Shown: positions 51,355 through 59,917, counted from the first letter of the stretch. The stretch is DNA of 64,000 bases from JACOTV01 sp964579395 (GCA_964579395.1 CAZOFT010000006.1:1-64000); one strand, 5' to 3'. A program made the numbers and translations. The notes: generated from the letters alone by a model not told the origin.

Positions 51355-51804
51355 TTAAGTATAAAATTCTTCTTTAGGCGTAATTCCTTCTGGTAATTCT
51401 GGTCTATTGCCGTTTATGTATTCGTCGAACTTAGTTTTAGACCTTCGGTGCATTTCTTCATATCCAAGCATAACCAGACCGTCGCCAGCCGAGACACCGA
51501 TACTATTTTCTACTTCAAAGTTTCGGAAGATTTTTACGTCCACAAGCGGGCCAGATTGCCACGATTCTAGTTTATCGAAAATCCAAACGTCGGACATAAT
51601 ATCGCCTTCGTTGTCCCATAAAATGATAATGTGATAGTTTCCCTTTTTCAGTAAGTTTACATTCTTCTCGTAGAGTTGCTTAATATGGCTTTCAATACAA
51701 TCTGGCTTTGTTCGGCTTAACAATTTTTCTACGCCAATACATGGGTAAATGATAACTGGTATTTCGTTAATTACTACGTTTTTAGGAAAATAGAATGACG
51801 CCAT
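51355..51804 (-). CDS. Hypothetical protein
   Basis: 149 residues, soluble. It starts MASFYFPKNVVINEIPVIIY and contains a beta-rich stretch with IIILWDNEGDIMSDVWIFD. No family recognised. Four bases separate it from both neighbours (hydrolase and 2-hydroxyacid dehydrogenase) on the same strand, so the three are probably made together. Confidence 0.6.
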   Translation of the reverse strand: MASFYFPKNVVINEIPVIIYPCIGVEKLLSRTKPDCIESHIKQLYEKNVNLLKKGNYHIIILWDNEGDIMSDVWIFDKLESWQSGPLVDVKIFRNFEVENSIGVSAGDGLVMLGYEEMHRRSKTKFDEYINGNRPELPEGITPKEEFYT

Positions 51805-51808
51805 ATTT

Positions 51809-52759
51809 TTACTTTGTTACTAAATTTATTGGTTTATTGGTAACGTAAGCCTCTACATTACTTGTTACCATTTCCGCTAAGTTTTCAAAAGATTCTTTTG
51901 TGTACCACGCGCCATGTGGCGTAATAACTGTATTTTCTAGGGAAAGTAATGGATTTGATTTATCCCACTCGGCAAGGGTATCTAAGCCAGCCCCAGCGAT
52001 TGTACCGTCTTTTAAGGCATTGTAGAGGGCTTGCGTGTCGACTATCTTACCGCGTGCCGTGTTGACTAACACCGCGTGTTTTTTCATTGTTTTAATCTGG
52101 TCTGTTCCTATCATACCTTCGGATTCGCTATTAAGTGGGGTGTGAAGCGACACAACGTCGCTATCGCTAAGTAGTTTATCTAAACTAACCGATTCGACGT
52201 TAGGGATTGTTTTTGTCGAACGGTTGAAGGCTATAACTCGCATTCCGATACCATTACCGATTTCAGCTACACGTCTTCCGATACTTCCTAGACCTATGAC
52301 ACCCAGGGTCTTACCTTGTAAATTAAATCCTAAAAGGGGTAACTGGGATTTGTCGGCGGGGTCAATTTCATAAGGTTTTTGTCTAACTTTTCTATCCATT
52401 TGTACCAGGTTACGAACTACTGCAAACATTAAAGCTATGGCATGTTCCGCTACCGCTTCGGAAGAATAACCAGGGATATTTGATATTAAAATTCCTTTTT
52501 CCCTTGCGGCTTCTAGGTCTACTAAATCGAATCCTATTGAATTTATGGATATGTATTTAAGATTTTTAGCAGAGGACAGAACCTTTTTATTAAGCGGGGA
52601 AACAAAACAATCTGCGATAGCTAATTCTACGTCACTTAGTCGTGCAATCGCTTTTTCTTCTGTGTCAGTGTCGTTATAAATAGCGACTTCACCGAGCTTT
52701 TTAAGTCGTTCGATATGACTTTCGTTAAGAAAACACTCATTTAGTACTGCAATTTTCAT
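51809..52759 (-). CDS. D-2-hydroxyacid dehydrogenase
   Basis: 316 residues. The NAD-binding motif is TLGVIGLGSIGRRVAEIG, the catalytic Arg is in LVNTARGKIVD and the catalytic His in VITPHGAWYT; the Glu lies near LDTLAEWD. This is a complete member of the glycerate/lactate/phosphoglycerate dehydrogenase superfamily acting on a 2-oxoacid or its 2-hydroxyacid. It is unusual cargo for an element with nuclease-like genes. It is probably co-transcribed with the two genes after it. Confidence 0.9.
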   Translation of the reverse strand: MKIAVLNECFLNESHIERLKKLGEVAIYNDTDTEEKAIARLSDVELAIADCFVSPLNKKVLSSAKNLKYISINSIGFDLVDLEAAREKGILISNIPGYSSEAVAEHAIALMFAVVRNLVQMDRKVRQKPYEIDPADKSQLPLLGFNLQGKTLGVIGLGSIGRRVAEIGNGIGMRVIAFNRSTKTIPNVESVSLDKLLSDSDVVSLHTPLNSESEGMIGTDQIKTMKKHAVLVNTARGKIVDTQALYNALKDGTIAGAGLDTLAEWDKSNPLLSLENTVITPHGAWYTKESFENLAEMVTSNVEAYVTNKPINLVTK

Positions 52760-52827
52760 AATTTTATTTCAGGCAATATGTTTACTCTATATTCTACCAA
52801 AATATAACCCAGGTGTCGCTATTGTGA

Positions 52828-53442
52828 TTATGCTTTTCTAGCTTCTTGTTCCTTACTTTTAACATAATCGTGATGTCGGTTAAGAAGTTCCTCTAATAAT
52901 CTAGCTTCTTCTTCATTTTGTGGGGCACCGAGTTGGCTAGAACCTTTTTCCTTTGCTTCCGCTTCTTCCCGTTTTTCAAAATATCGACTTTTATCTAGCC
53001 ACCACATAGCTACTTTAACGTTTGGCTGGATTGCATTAAGAAGAATATAGGTAGGTTCTTTAGTAATCGGGTGAATATATTCATAATAGCCAGGGTTACG
53101 CCCTACCGTAGCCCAGTACAAGACTTCTAACGCTACTATTTCTACGTTTGCTTTCGCCAGGCTAGCGACCCGTCGAAATTCTTCTGACTTTGCCATGTAC
53201 TTTTGTCGTGTGTTTTCAGGGATTTGCGCCCATTCAGAGGCGTATTTGTAGCTTGCACCCAAAGACAAATAGAATAGAAAATTATGTAGTTTTTCGGCGG
53301 TTAGTTCTATTTTTCTGCCGCGACCTTTAGGGTCTTCTGCTTCCGACAGTTCCTTAGCGATTTTTCGATAAACACCGTCGGTAACATGCTGTTTAATGAA
53401 GTCGTTATCATGGTTTTTAGTTTTAATCAGTTTGTTATTCAT
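52828..53442 (-). CDS. Terminase-small-subunit-like HTH protein
   Basis: 204 residues. A helix-turn-helix-like region (LTAEKLHNFLFYLSLGASYKYASEWAQIPENTRQKYM) is followed by long helices with the pattern SLAKANVEIVALEVLYWA...NVKVAMWWLDKSRYFEKRE, which resembles small terminase or related phage DNA-binding proteins; the C-terminus is charged. No large terminase or other phage gene is near, so it may be a relict or regulate the element. It follows the short frame at 53445 by two bases. Confidence 0.55.
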   Translation of the reverse strand: MNNKLIKTKNHDNDFIKQHVTDGVYRKIAKELSEAEDPKGRGRKIELTAEKLHNFLFYLSLGASYKYASEWAQIPENTRQKYMAKSEEFRRVASLAKANVEIVALEVLYWATVGRNPGYYEYIHPITKEPTYILLNAIQPNVKVAMWWLDKSRYFEKREEAEAKEKGSSQLGAPQNEEEARLLEELLNRHHDYVKSKEQEARKA

Positions 53443-53444
53443 AT

Positions 53445-53570
53445 TTAGGCTGAAATGTACTTGTCGCCAGGCGAAAACAAGTTGCCACTGGTCGCATAGT
53501 GGAGGATTTTAATATCTATGTCGTCGTAGTAAAATTGAAGCGGAAGGATTTCTTGACGCTTTAGTTCCAT
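53445..53570 (-). CDS. Short terminal frame of unit 2, possibly truncated gene
   Basis: From an ATG at 53570 it encodes 41 residues (MELKRQEILPLQFYYDDIDI, then ...FSPGDKYISA). It ends two bases before the terminase-like gene, a coupling that suggests it is a real gene. The reading frame stays open to 53849, but that part is antisense to the host dockerin gene. The first codons overlap the right copy of the 13-bp inverted repeat, so the gene may have lost its start at the junction. Confidence 0.45.
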   Translation of the reverse strand: MELKRQEILPLQFYYDDIDIKILHYATSGNLFSPGDKYISA

Positions 53571-53583
53571 GTCAGAAATGCTG
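53571..53583 (-). repeat. 13-bp inverted repeat, right copy
   Basis: GTCAGAAATGCTG on the plus strand, the reverse complement of the sequence at 46629-46641. It marks the probable right border of unit 2, about 70 bases before the host promoter of the dockerin gene. Confidence 0.5.
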
Positions 53584-53655
53584 TCCCACCAAATTCCTCC
53601 TTCTGTAACATTCCATATATCACATATCAGATTATGCGTCTGGTGAAAGCTCAGG

Positions 53656-53661
53656 TATACT
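53656..53661 (+). promoter_or_regulatory. -10 box of the dockerin gene
   Basis: TATACT, seven bases before the ATG at 53669; a -35 element is not clear. Fits the leaderless pattern seen at other host genes. Confidence 0.45.
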
Positions 53662-53668
53662 GTAGCAT

Positions 53669-54583
53669 ATGAAGCTTTGGCAGGCAGCAGCGGTATGTAT
53701 TCTCCTATTCGGTGTCGTAATCCGACTTCCGGCAGTCGCGCAACAGATTGAGCAAGTAATGGGTGATGCAAATCATGACGGCACTGTTTCACTGACTGAT
53801 TTTGAGGTCTGGCGCACTGCATATATTGCTGATGTTGCGCTAACCCCAATCCCTTCTGCGGTTCCTACGAACGCTGTGCAGCCAACAATTATGCCTGCTG
53901 GTATTGCGACAGAGGAAAATACTGGTCCAACCGGATCTCATCCGCAGTCAGTTGGCGAGATAGTTGTGGAAGCAGGTCAGAGTAAGAATCTCTCAAACGT
54001 GATAGTCGATTCGATTATCGTACGTGCTGGTGGAGAGCTTTTTGCTGACCACATCAAAGTAACTGGATCAGTTGTGCTTTTGCCGCAAATGGGAGTCGCA
54101 CCTGCAACCTTACGCATGAAAAGCTCATCGGTGTATGCCGGTATCACGATAAATGCCGTGGATGCAGCCGGCAACCTTGATTGGAATAATGACGTGCCGG
54201 TAGACGTTGTGGTAGAAGATTCGTGGATTCGTCATCCACAAGGATCAGGAACAGACCACACAGAGGCGCTTGCCGGATTTGGCTGGCCAAAAGGTGCGCA
54301 GTTTATCCGCGCAACATTTATCCAGTTAGGACCATTTAATGCTACGGCCACGACGACGATCAATTGGCATGGAGTTAATACCGTCTTTGACGGGTGTTAC
54401 TTTGGGTGGGGAGACCAAGGTGTTGCGGCATATTACACCGTGTATGTAGAAGGGTCAAATAATATTGTTAAAAACTCACGCATGGAGAAGGGTCAGGCAG
54501 ATTATATCTATCCAGATTCTGATCCGAAAGCCACGTATCAAAACAATGTCGATGCAGTTTCTGACGCAGCGATCACTCCGTAG
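53669..54583 (+). CDS. Exported dockerin-type protein with beta-helix-like region
   Basis: 304 residues. A signal peptide (LWQAAAVCILLFGVVIRLPAVAQ, cleavage likely after AVA or nearby) is followed by one dockerin type I half-repeat (MGDANHDGTVSLTDFEVWRTAY, calcium-loop Asp/Asn residues present), a Pro/Thr-rich linker and, from about residue 100, right-handed beta-helix-like repeats (VIVDSIIVRAGGELFADHIKVTGSVV). Probably an extracellular surface protein. Nothing indicates a carbohydrate-active site. It marks the return to host sequence after the island. Confidence 0.8.
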   Translation: MKLWQAAAVCILLFGVVIRLPAVAQQIEQVMGDANHDGTVSLTDFEVWRTAYIADVALTPIPSAVPTNAVQPTIMPAGIATEENTGPTGSHPQSVGEIVVEAGQSKNLSNVIVDSIIVRAGGELFADHIKVTGSVVLLPQMGVAPATLRMKSSSVYAGITINAVDAAGNLDWNNDVPVDVVVEDSWIRHPQGSGTDHTEALAGFGWPKGAQFIRATFIQLGPFNATATTTINWHGVNTVFDGCYFGWGDQGVAAYYTVYVEGSNNIVKNSRMEKGQADYIYPDSDPKATYQNNVDAVSDAAITP

Positions 54584-54586
54584 CTT

Positions 54587-54850
54587 TTATTGGGGCGTTT
54601 CTTTCGTCTTTTCGTACCAGCGAAAGAGATCTGCTGCATACCGATTCATGCCGTCAAGTTGCTTTTGCACTTCATCACGAATAGTAAGTGATGACACTGC
54701 CTGATCCGGTTGAGTCTCCATCCATTCTGCAACATGCGCGGCCAACTCTTGCGCCTGACGATCATCGAGCCCCGCTGCTTTTACAACACGAGCCACTTTT
54801 TCCGCTTCAAATGGCTCATTGGAGCCGTCTCGTTTGATAACTTCTTTCAT
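54587..54850 (-). CDS. ATP-cone domain protein
   Basis: 87 residues from the ATG at 54850; upstream codons in frame overlap the next gene. The whole protein is an ATP-cone: VIKRDGSNEPFEAEKVARVVKAAGL, then helices ending GMNRYAADLFRWYEK. ATP-cones sense ATP/dATP in ribonucleotide reductases and NrdR; a stand-alone copy could regulate either, but no reductase gene is in the window. It follows the small membrane protein gene by two bases. Confidence 0.85.
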   Translation of the reverse strand: MKEVIKRDGSNEPFEAEKVARVVKAAGLDDRQAQELAAHVAEWMETQPDQAVSSLTIRDEVQKQLDGMNRYAADLFRWYEKTKETPQ

Positions 54851-54852
54851 AG

Positions 54853-55083
54853 TTAAGATAAGGCAATAAACAATGTGTATAGCGACCACGCCATGACAAT
54901 TGCTCCGAGAGTCCGCCGAAACCAGTTGGCTCCCTGTGCAATCTCCAAGTAGCTCCAACTGTAAATCGCGGCATAATATACGGCAGTGGCAACTACCTGC
55001 ATGGCACCGGTCGTCGCATATTGAACGAGCGCGGCTGCTGCAGCAATCAGAATGGGAGCATTTGGGCGTTGGGCAATAGTCAT
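54853..55083 (-). CDS. Small membrane protein
   Basis: 76 residues with two or three hydrophobic stretches (ILIAAAAALVQYATTGAMQVVATAVYYAA; TLGAIVMAWSLYTLFIAL). No family recognised. Its start overlaps the end of the CYTH/VTC-like gene by four bases and it precedes the ATP-cone gene by two bases, so the three form an operon. Confidence 0.6.
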   Translation of the reverse strand: MTIAQRPNAPILIAAAAALVQYATTGAMQVVATAVYYAAIYSWSYLEIAQGANWFRRTLGAIVMAWSLYTLFIALS

Positions 55084-56552
55084 AAAGTGGTGTTGCTCAT
55101 TGTACCATGCGTTTCGTTGTGATATTCGTCTTCAATAGTGTCTGGTTGGTTTGGCCTCATATTACCTGCTGTTTGTGTAGCCCAATCATATTTTGCCTGA
55201 AATGAAGGGGTCGGATCTAGAGCATTGTCTTGCAGGTGTTTTAGAACATAATCATTCACTATACGAAAATCACGTGTTAGATCGGTGTGGTATTGAGTAG
55301 GGGAACGATCTTCTTCTGCTATATAGCCGACATGCTCTATCTCTACTTGATTTAGCGGAGGGCGACCGTCGCGACTGACGCAATGATCACCAAGAATAAA
55401 AAAGACGTTTCCTGCTGCTGTCACCGCTACTTGACGTGCTCGGTGGCGAGTAAAGATAGAGGTTCTGGTGAGTTCATCAGCCGATCCGGTGTGCATCTCA
55501 TCAATTGCTGCCTGGAGGTTTTGCGGTGTGTATGGGAGTCCGCGCTCTTCACATTCAAGCACGCCATCTTCGCCTTGGCGAATAGGGATTTTGTATTTAA
55601 TTGTGAGTCCCGTTTTGGGTGGCATGGCAGTTTTGATACAAATACCGTTGGTATCGGTGATTATATATTGATGATCAGAATCAACAGACTTCATTGAACC
55701 AATTGTCAGGTGTTCATCTCCGCTCAAGCGAGATACTGCTTCACGCGGATCGTTTGTAGTGTCAATTTTTATCTCTCGCTCATGCCATGTCCACTCTGTT
55801 TCCTCCTCAGACGGCGAGCTGATATCGGGTTTGTAAAGGGTCATTGTTCCGGGAAGAGTCTCTATTATGTGTTGTAGTTTTGATTTGGTTCGTTCTGCAT
55901 TGGGAACGTGTGGGAGCTCGAGTGTTGGTGTGGTTGTTGATTGCTGCAAGGGTTGTTTTACTTCAATAACATCTTCCTTATAATTCCTATGTTTTCTTAA
56001 CACCGGCACACCATAGACCGCTGTTGCATGCCACAAACTGATATGGGTATCTTGAGTAGCACGTAGGTCGCCTTGCACATAATGTGTGCGCAGGTAGTGG
56101 CTTGCGCTGACCGGAACCAGTCCTCCGATATCCTGATCTTCACAGAGCGCATGTAGCAGTCCCGGAGGAAATTGCAGGCTGGTGCCCGAAAGGGGCAAAT
56201 CTGCCAGCTCATCAAATTGATCACGGTCACCAAGAAGAGAGAGCAAGTGGCCGATTGTCGCTTCAGTCTTATACTTCCTGCGCTGCGGTTTTGTATAATC
56301 ACGCGGGTGCACTTTCACTTCAAAGTGACCTATTTCATCCACGGAGGGAATGATGGTGTCTGCATGAGGCTCAGCCGTAAAATAGCGCAGCTTAACAGTG
56401 GCTCGTTTTGGAAGGTGGCCATCGGGAGTTCCCAGGTACAATGTGGTCACCCAGGGTTTTTCATATAACACTCTCTCCATCTGATCGAAAATAGCCGGAT
56501 TCCACTCGGATGATTTGAAGCGCAGTTCATGTCGATTACGTTCTATGGACAT
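55080..56552 (-). CDS. CYTH/VTC-like protein, possibly tandem domains
   Basis: 490 residues from the ATG at 56552 (MSIERNRHELRFKSSEW); the frame is open further upstream but that part overlaps the divergent carboxypeptidase start. The N-terminal region (IERNRHELRFK, ATVKLRYF, HFEVKVHPRDYTKPQRRKYK) has the charged beta-strand pattern of VTC/CYTH triphosphate-tunnel enzymes. A second region (WHEREIKID, then GICIKTAM, RARQVAVTAAGNVFFILGD, LNQVEIEHVGY) may be a second such domain. These enzymes act on triphosphates or make polyphosphate. Assignment is tentative. Confidence 0.5.
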   Translation of the reverse strand: MSIERNRHELRFKSSEWNPAIFDQMERVLYEKPWVTTLYLGTPDGHLPKRATVKLRYFTAEPHADTIIPSVDEIGHFEVKVHPRDYTKPQRRKYKTEATIGHLLSLLGDRDQFDELADLPLSGTSLQFPPGLLHALCEDQDIGGLVPVSASHYLRTHYVQGDLRATQDTHISLWHATAVYGVPVLRKHRNYKEDVIEVKQPLQQSTTTPTLELPHVPNAERTKSKLQHIIETLPGTMTLYKPDISSPSEEETEWTWHEREIKIDTTNDPREAVSRLSGDEHLTIGSMKSVDSDHQYIITDTNGICIKTAMPPKTGLTIKYKIPIRQGEDGVLECEERGLPYTPQNLQAAIDEMHTGSADELTRTSIFTRHRARQVAVTAAGNVFFILGDHCVSRDGRPPLNQVEIEHVGYIAEEDRSPTQYHTDLTRDFRIVNDYVLKHLQDNALDPTPSFQAKYDWATQTAGNMRPNQPDTIEDEYHNETHGTMSNTTL

Positions 56553-56612
56553 ATTGGGGCAATTATAGCATTTGCTCTGTGAGTGAGGGGAAATCAGGTA
56601 CAATGGGGAGAT

Positions 56613-58115
56613 ATGACAATCACCAATCCGGATGTAAAAACACTTCTCGAAATCTATAGTGAGATTCAACAGTTAGAGCACATACAGGCGCTTCTTGGGT
56701 GGGATCAGAATACGTATATGCCTTCTCAGGCGGCATCAGGACGCGCTGCCCAGTCGGCACTTCTTGCGCAGTATCTCTCGCGCAAATGGAACGATCCCGC
56801 GTTAAGATCAACGCTTGAGGCGCTTGATGAGACAGATCTGAGTGCTGTTGAACGGGATATGGTGCGGGTGCTTCGGGAGCGCGCAAAGTTTTACCTGAAG
56901 GTGCCGGAGCAACTGGTGATTGCTCTGTCTAAGGAAACTGGCGAAGCGTTTTCGGTATGGCATGAAGCGCGCGCCAACAATGATTTTGCCGCATTTGCTC
57001 CGCACCTGATACGTCTTGTCGCCCTGGAGCAGGAAGTGGCAGAGCATCTTGAGTATAAAGAAGATTCATATGATGCGTTATTGGATTTGTATGAGCCGGG
57101 ACTCACATACAAGCAAGCGCACGCTATTTTTGCCACTCTCCAGCCCGAATTAACGAACATGATCAAGAAGATCACAGAGTCCAAACGGTACGAGCAAGCG
57201 ACGCGTCTTCGCGCTGCTTCTCAGTCATACGATCTGCCCAAACAAGAAGCATTGTCTCACTTCATGATGAAGCTGATGGGATACCCGCTGGAGCGCGGAC
57301 GATTGGACGTATCGCCGCATCCGTTTACCACGACCCTAGGGTTTGATGATGTTCGTATCACCACACGCTATGCTGAAGGCGATTGGTTGTCTTCCTATTC
57401 ATCGACTATTCATGAGGGCGGTCATGCGTTGTATGAGTTGGGGATTGATCCTGACTATTGCGACACACCGTTTGCAACCGGAGTATCACTCGGAGTGCAT
57501 GAGTCACAATCGCGGTTTTGGGAGAATATGATCGGTAAAAATGAACTGGTGCTGCAGGCACTGGCACCGACATTTCAGAAGTTGTTGGGGGCAGATGTAG
57601 CGGCTCAAGATCTGGGACTGTTTGCCAATTATGTGCAGCCGGGGCTCATTCGTGTGGAAGCTGATGAGGTGACGTACAACCTGCATATATTGCTTCGTAT
57701 GGAGCTTGAGCATAACCTGATGCACAACAAACTCAATGTAAATGACTTGCCAGAGGCTTGGGCTGCAAAGATGAAAGAGTACCTGGGGGTAGAGGTTGCT
57801 GATGATCGTGATGGTTGTTTGCAGGATGTGCACTGGTCGTACGGTTCTTTTGGGTATTTCCCAACATATACAATCGGCAATTTGTATTCTGCATCGATTT
57901 TGGCTGCAATACAGCATGACCTTGACTGGGGGACACACCTAAAGAAGCTGGAATTCGGGCCGATTCGCGATTGGTTGCGCACCCATATTCATCGTCATGG
58001 CGCACGTTTTTTGCCGGCAGATCTGATGAAGCAAAACGGTATTGAGTTGGGCGCTGAGGATTATCTGAGCTATATTCGGGACAAATACAGTGCGCTCTAT
58101 GATGTGGCGTTATGA
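56613..58115 (+). CDS. M32 family metallocarboxypeptidase
   Basis: 500 residues, the normal length of thermostable carboxypeptidase 1. The HExxH zinc motif is IHEGGHALYELG, the third ligand region is VSLGVHESQSRFWEN (Glu), and GYFPTYTIGNLYSA is the typical late motif. It removes C-terminal residues from peptides in the cytoplasm. The start at 56613 is preferred over an upstream ATG at 56583 because TACAAT (56599-56604) lies eight bases before it. Its end overlaps the convergent hydrolase by six bases. Confidence 0.94.
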   Translation: MTITNPDVKTLLEIYSEIQQLEHIQALLGWDQNTYMPSQAASGRAAQSALLAQYLSRKWNDPALRSTLEALDETDLSAVERDMVRVLRERAKFYLKVPEQLVIALSKETGEAFSVWHEARANNDFAAFAPHLIRLVALEQEVAEHLEYKEDSYDALLDLYEPGLTYKQAHAIFATLQPELTNMIKKITESKRYEQATRLRAASQSYDLPKQEALSHFMMKLMGYPLERGRLDVSPHPFTTTLGFDDVRITTRYAEGDWLSSYSSTIHEGGHALYELGIDPDYCDTPFATGVSLGVHESQSRFWENMIGKNELVLQALAPTFQKLLGADVAAQDLGLFANYVQPGLIRVEADEVTYNLHILLRMELEHNLMHNKLNVNDLPEAWAAKMKEYLGVEVADDRDGCLQDVHWSYGSFGYFPTYTIGNLYSASILAAIQHDLDWGTHLKKLEFGPIRDWLRTHIHRHGARFLPADLMKQNGIELGAEDYLSYIRDKYSALYDVAL

Positions 58116-58955
58116 TTTATTGACGCGCTCCAGCTGGCGCATGGCGACCAAAAGGTGATACGCGAGTCCCATGTAGATACCGGGTCTCCGGAATATATCT
58201 ACATGATTTCCTTTCACGGTAAGAAAACCTCCGAGGGTCTCAAGTGATGCGCGGGTACGCATTTTCTCCACAGGAAAGAGGGTGTCTTCAGATCCTGCTA
58301 TACATACAATTTGCGAGTCACACTCAGTCCGAATAAGCTCAATCAGCTCTTCCAGGCGAACTTTGGTGATGGCATATGCAGAGCGAGTTGATTTGACCGG
58401 ATGCTTCAGCATCTGAAGGGCGATTCGCTGATTTGCGTCTTCACGGCGAAATGACGCGGAGTGTTTGATGTGAAGAAGAATATCACGCAGTGCTTCGAGG
58501 GTAAAGCGGCCTAAAAGAAATGGCAGTTTGTCCGGACCCACCATTCCTGCGGGGTTAAATAAAATAATGTTGTGAAACAGTTTTGGGCGCATGAGTGTGG
58601 CGACAAGCGAATCAATTCCTCCTTGTGATTGGGCTATCATATCGGTCTGCTTAATGCCGAGCTCATCCAGTAAGTGAATGTGGGCGAGTGCTTTTTGTAC
58701 CATGATGGTCGGAATGTGCTTCAGTGAATCGGTTGGTTGGGGGAGGGGGAGGCTTGCTCCGTGAGGCGCCTCAATCATGATTGTACGATATCCCAAGCGA
58801 TCCAGTTCTTCGATTGCCGGAAGCCACACCTCGATGGTCTGATTCCACCCCGGCACGATACAGAGACATGGTGCTTCAGGTGTGTCTTTTTTTGTATCAA
58901 TATAGCGATAGCGCGTATTATCAATCTGAATTGTGTGTATCTGAGGTTTTGCCAT
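58110..58955 (-). CDS. Alpha/beta hydrolase
   Basis: 281 residues. Oxyanion loop LCIVPGWNQT, nucleophile elbow AQSQGG (a variant of GxSxG), acidic residue in AGSEDTLFP and catalytic His in VKGNHVDIFRRP. No signal peptide. Substrate unknown. It is convergent with the carboxypeptidase and lies downstream of the dsbA-like gene, but an intrinsic terminator separates the latter from it, so it has its own transcript start. Confidence 0.88.
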   Translation of the reverse strand: MAKPQIHTIQIDNTRYRYIDTKKDTPEAPCLCIVPGWNQTIEVWLPAIEELDRLGYRTIMIEAPHGASLPLPQPTDSLKHIPTIMVQKALAHIHLLDELGIKQTDMIAQSQGGIDSLVATLMRPKLFHNIILFNPAGMVGPDKLPFLLGRFTLEALRDILLHIKHSASFRREDANQRIALQMLKHPVKSTRSAYAITKVRLEELIELIRTECDSQIVCIAGSEDTLFPVEKMRTRASLETLGGFLTVKGNHVDIFRRPGIYMGLAYHLLVAMRQLERVNKS

Positions 58956-58987
58956 GATAGCTATATGGTACTACACATTGTTGGGGA

Positions 58988-59020
58988 AAACAAAAACCCA
59001 GCCCGTTTTACGGGGCTGGG
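58988..59020 (-). terminator. Intrinsic terminator of the DsbA-like gene
   Basis: On the minus strand CCCAGCCCC and its inverted partner form a G+C-rich stem (plus-strand arms 58997-59004 and 59013-59020, one bulged G) with a loop of about eight bases, followed by TTTTTGTTTT. It lies 28 bases after the stop of the gene at 59048. Confidence 0.85.
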
Positions 59021-59047
59021 CCTGAGTTACGATGAAAATCGGCGACC

Positions 59048-59917
59048 TTACTTCAGGGCTGATTCCATAGACTTAAAGTCTACTGCGCCTGCAAAGATTT
59101 TACCGTTAACGACATAGTGTGGAGTACCGCTGAAATAGAGCTCGGCATTTTTCTGCACATCTCGGCTAACAAGCTTTTCATATTTTTTGCTGGTCAGACA
59201 TTCAGTCATGTATGACGGATCAATTTCAGCTGATAAAAACTGCGCCAACTGATCAGACTTTTCACGGTCATTTTTGACCTCATCGTTCAGAAGGGTGTAT
59301 GCATCGTTGGTCATAATTTTATTATGCACAGGCCAAAACGCATCCTGTGCATCTGCACAGTACAGTGCTTCTGCAGCCAAAAAGCCATTGCCGTGGCCGC
59401 TTCCGAACATATTCACATATACTGCCTCGCCACTTTCAACCAGTTTCTCGATCTCAGGACCTGGCGGTGTGTATGATCCGCCGTCAGCAACTGATTGAAA
59501 CTGTGCACCCATCTGGGTCGCAAGCTCTGGGTTGTGGCCGGCAGCCACGTGACAAAACGGACAGCTGGAGTCGCTGATTTCAAGAATGATGTTTTTTGCA
59601 TTTTTGTCACCGAGCACAACATGGTCATCAGTGAGAAATGATTGTACCACCTTGTCTTCTACCGTTGATGGTGGTGCCTGCTGGGTGCCTGCTGTGTTGG
59701 CCTGCGGATTGGTCTTTAGTGCATTTATCTCTTTAAAAAGATATCCGCAAAAGAGTACGAGCGCGACAACAAGCACGATGAGAAACTTATTGGTCTGGTT
59801 TTGCGGTTGGGAGACCATGACTGGGGTGGATTCCATAACGGGCTCCGGCATCGGAGTTGTTTTGGGTTTGCGAGTCGTGCGCTTTTTTGCAGCGGACGCT
59901 TTTTTGGTAGTGGCCAT
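59048..59917 (-). CDS. Membrane-anchored DsbA-like thiol oxidoreductase
   Basis: 289 residues. A Lys/Thr-rich cytoplasmic N-terminus and one membrane segment (FLIVLVVALVLFCGYLF, about 46-62) precede a thioredoxin-fold domain with active site CPFC (DSSCPFCHVA) and the cis-Pro loop GTPHYVVNG, the BdbD/DsbA layout with the helical insertion. It forms disulfides in exported proteins at the outer face of the membrane. A partner quinone oxidoreductase is not in the window. A strong terminator follows. Confidence 0.92.
   Translation of the reverse strand: MATTKKASAAKKRTTRKPKTTPMPEPVMESTPVMVSQPQNQTNKFLIVLVVALVLFCGYLFKEINALKTNPQANTAGTQQAPPSTVEDKVVQSFLTDDHVVLGDKNAKNIILEISDSSCPFCHVAAGHNPELATQMGAQFQSVADGGSYTPPGPEIEKLVESGEAVYVNMFGSGHGNGFLAAEALYCADAQDAFWPVHNKIMTNDAYTLLNDEVKNDREKSDQLAQFLSAEIDPSYMTECLTSKKYEKLVSRDVQKNAELYFSGTPHYVVNGKIFAGAVDFKSMESALK

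Larger units (their letters stand above)
46621..53583. mobile_element. Integrated element, unit 2 (recombinase, nuclease-like cargo)
   Basis: About 7 kb, AT-rich, with a serine recombinase at its left end and a 13-bp inverted repeat at both ends (46629-46641, 53571-53583). Genes: recombinase with a small partner, MerR-like HTH plus a PD-(D/E)XK-like protein, alpha/beta hydrolase, unknown protein, 2-hydroxyacid dehydrogenase, terminase-small-subunit-like protein and a short terminal frame. The right limit lies between the last frame and the host promoter at 53656. Confidence 0.55.

Noticed and set aside
52828..53442. Prophage, suggested by the small-terminase-like protein
   Set aside because: No large terminase, portal, capsid, tail or lysis gene is present; serine recombinases plus cargo fit an integrative element better.
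53571..53849. Full 134-residue reading of the frame ending at 53445
   Set aside because: Its N-terminal half is antisense to the dockerin gene's signal peptide and dockerin repeat and is not protein-like.
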